In this document: in pieces, positions 7,928 to 15,454 of the stretch
Position numbering within the stretch: the stretch's first letter is position 1
How the letters are laid out: each line of letters opens with the position of its first letter
Assembly (NCBI RefSeq): GCF_016458235.1
Contig: NZ_JAEMHK010000018.1
Span: forward strand, 48,044-112,043
Direction of reading: 5' to 3'
Length of the DNA stretch: 64,000 nt
Source of the DNA: Geomonas propionica
GTDB lineage: Bacteria > Desulfobacterota > Desulfuromonadia > Geobacterales > Geobacteraceae
Notes under the pieces: generated by a model
The model's database searches: none
What the model was told of the DNA's origin: nothing
What the model saw: only the letters and a program-made list of their open reading frames with translations
Position numbers and translations under genes: made by a program

Positions 7928-9088
7928 ATGTCGAAGAAACTGGTAGTTTGCTTTGATGGGACCTGGAACAAACCCGACGAACGCAGCGACGGCAAGGACA
8001 CCAACACCAACGTGGAGCGGCTCTTCGTCTCCATCGCCGGCACCGATGCCCGGCATTACACGGGTGGCGACCTGACGGCCGGCACCCTGAAATGGTATGA
8101 ATCCGGCGTCGGCACCAAGTGGTACGAACACATCCGCGGCGGCGCCTTCGGCTACGGGCTCTCGCAAAACATCCGGGAAGGGTACAAGTTCCTGATCGAC
8201 AACTATGACGCCGGCGACGAGATCTACGTCTACGGCTTCAGCCGCGGCGCCTATACCGCCAGGAGCATGGTCGGACTGATCAGGAACTCCGGGCTGCTGG
8301 ACCGGAACAAGATCCTGCAGACCAAGGCGGAGGGCGAGGAGAAGTATCCCGGCTGGCCGCGCCCGAGCCTGGAACAGTTCAAGAAGATGCATCCCGACGA
8401 CGTCCCGCACATCATGGACGCCTACCAGTTGTACCGCAACCGCGACGGCAGCGCCGACACCGATTTCGCAGTGATCTTCAGAGAGCAGTTCGCGCACCCG
8501 GAGGTGAAGATCAGGCTGATCGGGGTCTGGGACACGGTCGGCGCCCTCGGGATCCCCTTCAAGGTCTTCGAATCCTTCAACGCCGAGGAGTACAAGTTCC
8601 ATGACCAGGAATTGAGCGCCATCGTCGAGAACGCCTTTCACGCCATCGCCATCGACGAGCACCGTGAGAATTACGACGTGACCATTTGGAACCCGACCAA
8701 GAAGGTGAATCAGGTCATGGAGCAGGTATGGTTCGCGGGCGCCCACGCCGACGTCGGCGGCGGATATGACGTGCCGGAGCACCCACTCGCCGACGCGGCG
8801 CTGGCATGGATGCAGAAGAAGAGTCTTCTGAGCGGCAGCGGGCTCAACTTCAATCAGATGCAGCAACTGGATGAGGAGAAGATCAAAGAGGCGCGTCCGA
8901 CTGACTCATTCAAGCAGTTCCTGGGCGGAGTGTACCGGATGCTGAAGGACCGGCACTACCGGAAGATGGGGGTAACCGAGTTCGGCAACGAATTCTGCAG
9001 CTCAATCTGCGGCCAGATTTCGGGTTACGCTCCCAAGAACCAAGGCTACATCACGGTCAAGATCGAGGTGCCAGCGCCTCAACAGTGA
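7928..9088 (+). CDS. DUF2235 alpha/beta hydrolase (phospholipase-like)
   Basis: A 386-residue protein with the DUF2235 start VVCFDGTWNKPDE and nucleophile elbow GFSRGAYTAR, with Ser105 as likely catalytic residue. The later segment WFAGAHADVGGGYD carries the conserved His/Asp pair. DUF2235 proteins include type VI secretion phospholipase effectors (Tle families) and stand-alone hydrolases. There is no PAAR, VgrG or immunity gene here and no signal peptide, so a cytoplasmic hydrolase is more likely than a toxin. Strong GAGGAGG site before the ATG. Confidence 0.87.
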   Translation: MSKKLVVCFDGTWNKPDERSDGKDTNTNVERLFVSIAGTDARHYTGGDLTAGTLKWYESGVGTKWYEHIRGGAFGYGLSQNIREGYKFLIDNYDAGDEIYVYGFSRGAYTARSMVGLIRNSGLLDRNKILQTKAEGEEKYPGWPRPSLEQFKKMHPDDVPHIMDAYQLYRNRDGSADTDFAVIFREQFAHPEVKIRLIGVWDTVGALGIPFKVFESFNAEEYKFHDQELSAIVENAFHAIAIDEHRENYDVTIWNPTKKVNQVMEQVWFAGAHADVGGGYDVPEHPLADAALAWMQKKSLLSGSGLNFNQMQQLDEEKIKEARPTDSFKQFLGGVYRMLKDRHYRKMGVTEFGNEFCSSICGQISGYAPKNQGYITVKIEVPAPQQ

Positions 9089-9117
9089 TGGCGCCGCTGG
9101 CCGCCGCTCCTGTGGTA

Positions 9118-9141
9118 GCGCCCACCCGAACGGGTGGGCGC
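9118..9141. terminator. Perfect hairpin after the DUF2235 gene
   Basis: Arms 9118-9127 and 9132-9141 match over 10 bases (GCGCCCACCC / GGGTGGGCGC) around loop GAAC. It lies 30 bases past the stop codon, between convergent genes. No T run follows on either strand, so termination is only suggested. Confidence 0.5.
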
Positions 9142-9212
9142 AGGCCGGAACTCCAATCAGTTATTACCGGGGATACGAAATCAGGGGGGGGGAAGGTCTC
9201 TCGCAGCGGCAG

Positions 9213-9605
9213 TCACGCCGCCTCTACCGACAGCATTTCGATCTCAAAGAAGACGTCCTGATCGGCGGGGAGGGGCTCGCGGTAATCGCGCCGCCCAAGG
9301 GACAGGGAGACGTCACCGCCAAGACCGGGGCCGAAATCGTAGGCGACGCCGGGGGCGCGGTCGGTCGAGAAGGCGAAGTGGGAACCCAGGGGAAAGGGGA
9401 AGAGATTGGCCTCGCTGGCCGGCACACGGATGACGCGATGATCGCCCCGGGTCATGCCCATCAGCCCCTGCTCCAGGGCCGTGGGAACGCGCCCCGCTCC
9501 CACCACGAATTCGAGGGTGTTGTGCTCGCCCACCAGGTACACCCTGCCGTCGTCGAGCCTGCACTTGTACCTGATGTTGATCCTTTTGCCGGGTTCGGTT
9601 TCCAT
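9213..9605 (-). CDS. FKBP-type peptidyl-prolyl cis-trans isomerase (SlyD-like)
   Basis: A 130-residue protein. The FKBP core is seen in NIRYKCRLDDGRVY, LEFVVGAGRVPTALEQGLMGMTRGDHRVIRVP and the C-terminal strand VFFEIEMLSV. An insert in the position of the SlyD flap is short, and there is no His-rich metal tail. It should catalyse proline isomerisation and assist folding in the cytoplasm. The frame extends to 9641, but ATG 9605 begins at METEPGKRINIRYK, where FKBP homology starts. Single gene. Confidence 0.85.
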   Translation of the reverse strand: METEPGKRINIRYKCRLDDGRVYLVGEHNTLEFVVGAGRVPTALEQGLMGMTRGDHRVIRVPASEANLFPFPLGSHFAFSTDRAPGVAYDFGPGLGGDVSLSLGRRDYREPLPADQDVFFEIEMLSVEAA

Positions 9606-9684
9606 GAGGCACCGCCTTTGTTGGGGATGGGCCAGAGCCAAACTATAGTAGCAAAAGCATTAATTATTTCAAATCATGTCCTGA

Positions 9685-10587
9685 TTAGATGCCGATCCAG
9701 GCCGCCCCGAACACGCCGGCGGAATCGCCGAGCTTGTTCTTCAGGACTGGCGTGCGCAGGTTGTCGTGAAAGGCGTAGTGGCGCACCCGCTCCAGGCCGG
9801 CGTGGTAGAGCTCGTCGATATGGGACAGACCTCCCCCGAGGACCACCGCATCGGGATCGAGGACGGAGATGAGGCCGCCCAGGCTGCGGCCGAAATCGTC
9901 GAGGAAGGTGTTGAAGGCGAGGAGCGGGCCTGACTCGCCGCGGCGGGCTCCGGCCACGATCTCCTCCATGGAAAGGGGCACGCCGTTGCGGGCGAGATAG
10001 GCCGCTTCCACGCCGGAGCCGCTGATCTTGGTCTCGATGCAGCCGCGGTTACCGCAGTAGCAGGGCGCCCCGGCGGGATCGATCGAGACATGTCCCCACT
10101 CGCCGCTGATACGGTGCGGCCCCTCGCGTACCACGCCGTCCAGGCAGATCCCGCCGCCGCAGCCCGTCCCCATGATCACGCCAAACACCACCGGGTGCCC
10201 TGCGCCCGCCCCCTTGCGGCACTCGGCCAACGTGAAGCAGTCCGCGTCGTTGCGCACCCCTACCCTTTTCCCCAAGAGCCGTTCCAGGTCGGCCTGGAAG
10301 GCACGGCCGATCAGGCAGACCGAGTTGGCATTACGCGCCAGTCCGGTGACGGCATCCACCGAGCCGGGAATACCCACGCCGACGGTGCAAGGTGCGCCCT
10401 GCGGCAGTCGCGCCGCCAGGTCGCGCACCAGTTGCGCCACTAAATGGAGAATGGCCAGGTACCCCTCGGCCAGCGGCGTGAAGCGCCGCTCCCGCACCAG
10501 GACCACGTCGGCGGGGTCGAGCAGCACCCCTTCCGTCTTGGTCCCGCCCAGATCGATACCGATGCGATACATCTCTGCTGCTGCCAT
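9685..10587 (-). CDS. ROK family sugar kinase (fructokinase-like)
   Basis: A 300-residue ROK kinase: ATP-phosphate loop GIDLGGTKTEG near the N-terminus, catalytic Asp in RNDADC, EWGHVSID with the zinc-ligand His, and the CYCGNRGCIET zinc motif. It phosphorylates a free hexose; fructose or glucose is most likely given similarity to bacterial fructokinases, but ROK specificity cannot be read from sequence. AGGAG lies 7 bases before ATG 10587; a second ATG five codons in is possible. There is no transporter or sugar operon around it. Confidence 0.87.
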   Translation of the reverse strand: MAAAEMYRIGIDLGGTKTEGVLLDPADVVLVRERRFTPLAEGYLAILHLVAQLVRDLAARLPQGAPCTVGVGIPGSVDAVTGLARNANSVCLIGRAFQADLERLLGKRVGVRNDADCFTLAECRKGAGAGHPVVFGVIMGTGCGGGICLDGVVREGPHRISGEWGHVSIDPAGAPCYCGNRGCIETKISGSGVEAAYLARNGVPLSMEEIVAGARRGESGPLLAFNTFLDDFGRSLGGLISVLDPDAVVLGGGLSHIDELYHAGLERVRHYAFHDNLRTPVLKNKLGDSAGVFGAAWIGI

Positions 10588-10608
10588 TTGCCGCTCCTGA
10601 AACGAACG

Positions 10609-10628
10609 AGCCCCCGCAAGCGGGGGCT
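10609..10628. terminator. GC-rich hairpin between Smr and ROK genes
   Basis: AGCCCCCGC (10609-10617) and GCGGGGGCT (10620-10628) pair around a tight AA turn. On the plus strand it is followed by GTCTTTG, on the minus strand by CGTTCGTTTC, so the T tract is poor in both directions. Possibly a weak terminator of the Smr transcript. Confidence 0.4.
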
Positions 10629-10651
10629 GTCTTTGTATAATCAGCTCGGGT

Positions 10652-10698
10652 TCTCTCCCTCACCCTAGCCCTCTCCCGGCGGGAAAGGGGATAGGGCT
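10652..10698. repeat. GC-rich hairpin repeat touching the Smr stop codon
   Basis: The block beginning TCTCCCTCACCCTAGCCCTC folds back on itself (AGCCCTCTCCC with GGGAAAGGGGATAGGGCT around GGC). It ends exactly at the stop codon of the minus-strand Smr gene. Similar blocks are widespread intergenic repeats in proteobacteria; here it may also help terminate transcription. Confidence 0.55.
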
Positions 10699-11418
10699 CT
10701 AGCCCGCTGCCTCTTCCTGCGCCGGCTCCGCCTTTTTCTCCTTGAAGAACACCACGAAGGCGCCGCTCCCACCCATGTCGCTGGGAGCCTGCACGAATTC
10801 CGCGATCATCCCCTTGCCGTGCTCCCTGAGCCAGTTGGCGACGGCGATCCTGAGCACCGGTTCCCCCGGGGAATTGTTCCCCTTGCCGGTGATTACCAGC
10901 ACCCCCTTCTGGCCGCGGTTGAAGGCCGCCTTGACAAAACGGTCCAGGTTTTCCAGCGCCTCGTCCCGGGTAAGACCATGCAGGTCGAGCTGCAGGTCGA
11001 TCCTGATCCCGCCGCGGCGCACCTGGCGCAACCGGTTCACCGCCTGCGGCCGGGGAGCGGCCTCCTCGTCCTGGACCTGGTCCGCGAAGCGAACGTCGAG
11101 GCGCAGAGCCTCCAGGGCCTTCAGGAAAACTTCCTGGTCCTCTTCGTCACGTTTAGCCTTCGCAGTCTGCTGCGCCTTCACCTGCGTCGGCGCAGTCCTC
11201 CCGGAAATGCGCTTGATCCCGGCTACGGCCTCGAAGAACAACATCTCATCGGAGAGATCCTGTGCCGGCGGCGCGGGCTTATCCTCCTTCTTCTTTGGAG
11301 GAGCTGTGGCCGAAGACGCGCCCGGCAAACCGAGGGAGGCGCCCTTGAGCGCCTTGAAGGGTGAAGCGCTGAACTCTTTCTGCTTGGGCTGCGGGTTCTC
11401 TTTGTCTTTCTTTTTCAT
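10699..11418 (-). CDS. Smr (small MutS-related) domain protein
   Basis: A 239-residue protein. Residues 1-70 are Lys/Pro/Ala-rich and probably disordered (KKKDKENPQPKQKEF). The C-terminal Smr domain begins near 140 with LQLDLHGLTRDEALENLDRF and has the VITGKGNNSPGEPVLR loop and AVANWLREHG helix. Smr domains nick DNA or cleave RNA; the conserved LDLHGL and TGKG elements are present, so nuclease activity is plausible. It is not linked to a MutS2. Recent work on bacterial Smr proteins links some to cleavage of mRNA on collided ribosomes, an alternative to a DNA role. Confidence 0.86.
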   Translation of the reverse strand: MKKKDKENPQPKQKEFSASPFKALKGASLGLPGASSATAPPKKKEDKPAPPAQDLSDEMLFFEAVAGIKRISGRTAPTQVKAQQTAKAKRDEEDQEVFLKALEALRLDVRFADQVQDEEAAPRPQAVNRLRQVRRGGIRIDLQLDLHGLTRDEALENLDRFVKAAFNRGQKGVLVITGKGNNSPGEPVLRIAVANWLREHGKGMIAEFVQAPSDMGGSGAFVVFFKEKKAEPAQEEAAG

Positions 11419-11553
11419 GGGGCGGGCCCTTTCCTTTGCTTCTGCTCTGCCTGCGGCCCGTTCCTGAGGAGTGATAGATGCGCGCTAGCACAAGCTGCTG
11501 TTTTTGCTGGTTTCGAAGGGGGGAGGGTGCGCAATTTCGAGAGAGGAGATAAA

Positions 11554-11582
11554 TTAGCCTGCTCCAATCGGCATGGTATACT
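11554..11582 (+). promoter_or_regulatory. Predicted sigma-70 promoter of the GspE-like gene
   Basis: TTAGCC (11554-11559), 17-base spacer and TATACT (11577-11582). Transcription would start near 11590, leaving a leader of about 75 bases before ATG 11664, which argues against the earlier in-frame ATG at 11601. Confidence 0.5.
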
Positions 11583-11663
11583 ACCAAGGTTTTGGGGTGC
11601 ATGTCAACGAAGAGTGTCAGTCAGCGGCAGGTACTACATGCTGAGGCACGCGGGGGAAGGTGC

Positions 11664-13580
11664 ATGGAAAGTTACGGCAACTACCCGAACCAGACGGCCC
11701 GTAAGGACGGGATGGACGATTCCGGGTTGGAAATAGCCTCCCTGCTGGTGAAATCCGGTTACCTGGCGGAGCCCCAGCTGGCCTACGCCCAGCGCGTGAA
11801 GACCAAGCTGGCGACGCCGAGGACGCTGATCGCTGTACTTTTGGAGCTGGGATTCTTCAGCCGCGAGCAATTGCGCGAGACCCTGCGCAACAACATGGTC
11901 TCCGTGAAGCTGGGCGCCCTGCTGGTGGAGCTTGGTTACCTGAAGCCGACCGAACTGCAGGCCGCGCTCGGCATCCAGCGGGACGGAGACAACGGCAAGC
12001 TGCTCGGCGAGATCCTCGTGGAGCAGCGCTTCATAGAGGAGTACACGCTAGCCGAAGTGCTCGCCTTCCAACTGGGCTACCCTTTCATCGACCTTCAGGC
12101 CGCCGACATCGACCGTTCGCTCCTGGCCAAGGTACCGCAACACTGGCTCGCGCAGCACAACTTCGTACCGGTACGCGAGGAGAACGGGCAGGTCCTGGTG
12201 GCGATAGCGGACCCGCTGAACGTGGAAGGAAGAAGGACTGCGGAGAAGCTCTTCGGGCAGGGAAGCACCATCTTCGCCATCTGCACCATGAAAGCGATCC
12301 GCGACGCCTTCACCCTACTCAAAAGAGGCATGATCCAGGGTGACGGCACCGCGACCGACGAACACACCGTCACCGGCATCGTCAATTCCATTTTCGAAGA
12401 GGCGCTCAGGGAGGGGGCCAGCGACATCCACGTCGAGCCGATGCGCAGCGTGCTCAGGATCCGCTTCCGCCGCGACGGCATGCTGGTGCTCTACAAGGAC
12501 CTGGCCAAGGAACTCGCGCTGCCGGTCAGCAGCAGGATCAAGGTAATGGCCGAGGCCGACATCGCCGAGCGCAGAAGGCACCAAGACGGCAGGATCTGCT
12601 ACGAGAGCACGAAGACCGGCGCCACCTTGGACATGAGGGTCTCCTTCTACATCACCATCTACGGTGAAAAGATCGTGCTGCGCCTTTTGAGCATGAAGGG
12701 GGAGCTGCTCGATCTGAAGGAGATCGGCATGCCCGCGCGCATGCTGGAGCGCTTCATCGACGACGCGCTCGATACCCCCAGCGGCGTCCTCATCGTCACC
12801 GGTCCCACCGGCAGCGGCAAAACCTCGACCCTGTACAGCTGCGTGCAGCACCTGAACGAACTCTCGACCAGCATCGTCACCGCCGAGGAACCGGTCGAGT
12901 ACGTCATCGAGGGGATCGCCCAGTGTTCCATCAACCAGAAGATCGGGGTGACCTTCGAGGAGACCCTGCGCCACATCGTGCGCCAGGACCCGGACATCAT
13001 CGTCCTGGGCGAAATCAGGGACAGCTTTTCCGCCGAAACGGCGATCCAGGCAGCCCTCACCGGCCACAAGGTGCTCACCACCTTCCACACCGAGGACAGC
13101 GTCGGCGGGTTGTTACGACTGATGAACATGGACATCGAGGCCTTCCTGATCGCCTCCACCGTGGTCTGCGTGCTGGCCCAGCGCCTGTTGCGCCGGATCT
13201 GCCCCGAATGCGCCGAGCCTTACCTGCCCAATCCGACCGAACTGCGCCGGATCGGCTACAGCAACGTCGACTTGAGGGGCGCCGAGTTCAAGACCGGGCG
13301 GGGCTGCAACAAGTGCCGCTACAGCGGCTACCGCGGCCGGGTCGGCGTCTTCGAGATGCTGGTCCTGAACGAAATGGTGAAAGACGCCATCCTGAGCAAA
13401 AAGACGTCCTACGAGATCAGGAAAATCTCGACCGAGACCACCAGCATGGTGACCCTGCTGGAGTCGGGGTTGTGCAAGGCGGCGCGGGGCGAGGTATCGC
13501 TGCACGACACGGTGCGGCTGCTGCCGAGGATCGGCAAGCCGCGCCCGATCGCCGAGATCAGGCGCCTTCTGGGGGAATGA
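11664..13580 (+). CDS. Orphan GspE/PilB-type secretion/pilus ATPase with MshEN-like N-terminus
   Basis: About 638 residues. The N-terminal 250 contain repeated helical motifs of the MshEN type (KLGALLVELGYL, LLGEILVEQRF), which in MshE and relatives bind c-di-GMP. The ATPase half has Walker A GPTGSGKTSTL at about 380, Walker B LGEIRD and a CPEC...CNKC zinc motif. Such ATPases drive pilus assembly or type II secretion, but no pil or gsp gene is next to it; the only partner is an HDOD gene one base downstream. GGGGGAAGG precedes ATG 11664; the frame is open to 11592 and the start is not certain. Confidence 0.87.
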   Translation: MESYGNYPNQTARKDGMDDSGLEIASLLVKSGYLAEPQLAYAQRVKTKLATPRTLIAVLLELGFFSREQLRETLRNNMVSVKLGALLVELGYLKPTELQAALGIQRDGDNGKLLGEILVEQRFIEEYTLAEVLAFQLGYPFIDLQAADIDRSLLAKVPQHWLAQHNFVPVREENGQVLVAIADPLNVEGRRTAEKLFGQGSTIFAICTMKAIRDAFTLLKRGMIQGDGTATDEHTVTGIVNSIFEEALREGASDIHVEPMRSVLRIRFRRDGMLVLYKDLAKELALPVSSRIKVMAEADIAERRRHQDGRICYESTKTGATLDMRVSFYITIYGEKIVLRLLSMKGELLDLKEIGMPARMLERFIDDALDTPSGVLIVTGPTGSGKTSTLYSCVQHLNELSTSIVTAEEPVEYVIEGIAQCSINQKIGVTFEETLRHIVRQDPDIIVLGEIRDSFSAETAIQAALTGHKVLTTFHTEDSVGGLLRLMNMDIEAFLIASTVVCVLAQRLLRRICPECAEPYLPNPTELRRIGYSNVDLRGAEFKTGRGCNKCRYSGYRGRVGVFEMLVLNEMVKDAILSKKTSYEIRKISTETTSMVTLLESGLCKAARGEVSLHDTVRLLPRIGKPRPIAEIRRLLGE

Positions 13581-13581
13581 C

Positions 13582-14433
13582 ATGCAGAGCAAGCCCTTCG
13601 TCGACATAGTCAAGGAACAGTTGGAATCGGAAACGCTCAACCTCCCGGTATTCCACCCCATCGCCATAAAGCTGCAGGGGATCCTTGCCGGCAAAGATTT
13701 CACCATCGACCAGGTGGTGGCGCTGATCATCAAGGACCAGGCGCTGACGAGCCAGATCCTGAGACTCGCCAACTCCGCGTTCTTCAGCGGTCTGGCCAAG
13801 GTGACCACCATCACCGACGCGGTGGTGCGGCTGGGCGCACGCGAGATCGCCAGCGTGGCCATGCTTGCCTCGCAGCAAAACAACTACAACAGCTTCACCC
13901 ATCCGGAGCTTAAGAGCCACTCGCAGGTGCTTTGGAAGCACGCCATCGGCTGCGCCATCGGCACCCGCTGGCTGTGCGAGAAGACCGGCTACAAGCAGCT
14001 GGCGCAGGAAGGGTTCATCGCCGGGCTGCTGCACGACATCGGTAGCCTGTTGATTTTGAAGGTGCTGGAGGGGATTTTGAATTCGGACAGCGAGCAGAAG
14101 GGGGTGTCCCGCGAACTCACGGCGGAGATCATCGCCGCCATGCACACGGAATCGGGGTACCAGTTGATGCAGAAATGGAACCTGCCGGAAATCTACTGCA
14201 CCATCGTGCGCGACCATCACACCGAACTCACCGACACCGGCAACGTGCTGTTAAGCCTGGTGCGGCTGGTAGATCACACCTGCCGGAAGCTGGGGCTTGC
14301 GGGGACGCCGGAGCCGAACCTGATGCTGGCGGCTACCTTTGAGGCGCAAAGCATGGGGATCAAGGAGATCATGCTCGCCGAGCTGGAGATCATGATCGAG
14401 GACGCCATGGAGATGGTCACCTCTGCCGCTTGA
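13582..14433 (+). CDS. HDOD domain protein
   Basis: A 283-residue HDOD protein: SQILRLANSAFFSGLAKVTTITDAVVRLGAREIASVAM is the diagnostic block, and GLLHDIGSLLILK keeps the HD pair of the related HD-GYP fold although the full metal-site set is not evident. HDOD proteins are signalling adaptors without proven enzyme activity, often acting with c-di-GMP or pilus systems. It begins one base after the GspE-like stop and is surely co-transcribed. Its end overlaps the convergent PilZ gene by 17 bases. Confidence 0.9.
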   Translation: MQSKPFVDIVKEQLESETLNLPVFHPIAIKLQGILAGKDFTIDQVVALIIKDQALTSQILRLANSAFFSGLAKVTTITDAVVRLGAREIASVAMLASQQNNYNSFTHPELKSHSQVLWKHAIGCAIGTRWLCEKTGYKQLAQEGFIAGLLHDIGSLLILKVLEGILNSDSEQKGVSRELTAEIIAAMHTESGYQLMQKWNLPEIYCTIVRDHHTELTDTGNVLLSLVRLVDHTCRKLGLAGTPEPNLMLAATFEAQSMGIKEIMLAELEIMIEDAMEMVTSAA

Positions 14434-15406
14434 GAAATTCCACGAACCCCTCATCGAAGATGCGCTGCACCTCCCATTTCTCACCACGTTCCTTGGCCAT
14501 GCGGATCGCCCGCACCTGGCAGCCGACGAAGGCGACCAGGAGGATGAAGGCCACGGCGATCTGCAGGCGCCACGCCCAGGCCGACAACTTGGGCTCCGGG
14601 GACGGCAGCACCCGCGGCGTTTGCTGGGACAGTTGCAGCAGTTGCTGCGCGGAAACGTAGCCGATGATGCGATCCCGGTCCGCCTCATCGATGAAGCGGT
14701 ACCTCACCGCGGTGCTGAAGCGCACGCGGTCGGGGAGGTCCCGCACCTCGACCACCTCCCCCACGATTTCGATCAGGCGTTTCGAGTTGGGAACGTAGAT
14801 GCTCAGCTCGATCAGCTGCCCCACGATCAGCTTCTCGTTGATGTTGATGCGCAGGCCGCCCCCGGAGATGTTGGCGACGACCGGCGGCGTTTCCTTGCGT
14901 TTTTCCAGCCTGGCGCGGATCTCCTCCCTGCTGTCCTCAAGTTCCTCCGGTTCTCCCGGCTCCGGGGTCTGCGCCGCGAACTCGATCTCCCGGCGCCGCT
15001 CCAGCCAGCGCAGCCGCACGTCCGCGTCGATCTGCGACAAGGGGAGCCGGTAGTCGAGAGGCAGGTAAACGTCCTGGCGGTAATACTCCCTGGGTTCGAA
15101 AGGGTAGACCCCTTCGATCAGCCGCAGCGCGAGGCGGTGCTCGGCGCTGTCGACGCGAACCAGTACTGCGCGGCAGGTGAGTGACTGCTCCTGCTCGGGG
15201 AGCCCCACGTTCAGGGTCTGACCGGTCACGAGCCGCGCCTCCTCAGGGAGTTGGTCCCGCGACAGGTCGACCAGCAGCAGGTCGTCATCGAGGGTGGCCA
15301 CCGCCCCCCACTCCGGAAACCAGCCGCCTCCCTCCAGCGGTATCCCCACGCGCACGCGGCTCCCTTCCTGAAAGTACCGCGCGTATTGTTCCAACTCTTC
15401 AGCCAT
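14417..15406 (-). CDS. Membrane-anchored PilZ domain protein
   Basis: A 329-residue protein. N-terminal beta domain (EGSRVRVGIPLEGGGWFPEWGAV), then PilZ with REYYRQ (RxxxR-type) near 116 and VANISGGGL (NxSxxG) near 177, interrupted by an acidic insert (PEPGEPEELEDSREEIRARLEKRKE). A single C-terminal membrane helix lies near 279-297 (LQIAVAFILLVAFVGCQV), followed by a short charged tail. It should bind c-di-GMP while tethered to the inner membrane, with the PilZ domain before the anchor. GGAGGGGG precedes the ATG. Convergent with the HDOD gene, overlapping by 17 bases. Confidence 0.85.
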   Translation of the reverse strand: MAEELEQYARYFQEGSRVRVGIPLEGGGWFPEWGAVATLDDDLLLVDLSRDQLPEEARLVTGQTLNVGLPEQEQSLTCRAVLVRVDSAEHRLALRLIEGVYPFEPREYYRQDVYLPLDYRLPLSQIDADVRLRWLERRREIEFAAQTPEPGEPEELEDSREEIRARLEKRKETPPVVANISGGGLRININEKLIVGQLIELSIYVPNSKRLIEIVGEVVEVRDLPDRVRFSTAVRYRFIDEADRDRIIGYVSAQQLLQLSQQTPRVLPSPEPKLSAWAWRLQIAVAFILLVAFVGCQVRAIRMAKERGEKWEVQRIFDEGFVEFLKRQR

Positions 15407-15454
15407 ACCCCCTCCGTCCCACCTGCTTCTCTTCGGCCGCAGAGACCAAAAACC

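Noticed and set aside
7928..9088. Type VI secretion effector
   Set aside because: DUF2235 alone is not enough; no VgrG, PAAR, immunity or secretion genes are within reach.
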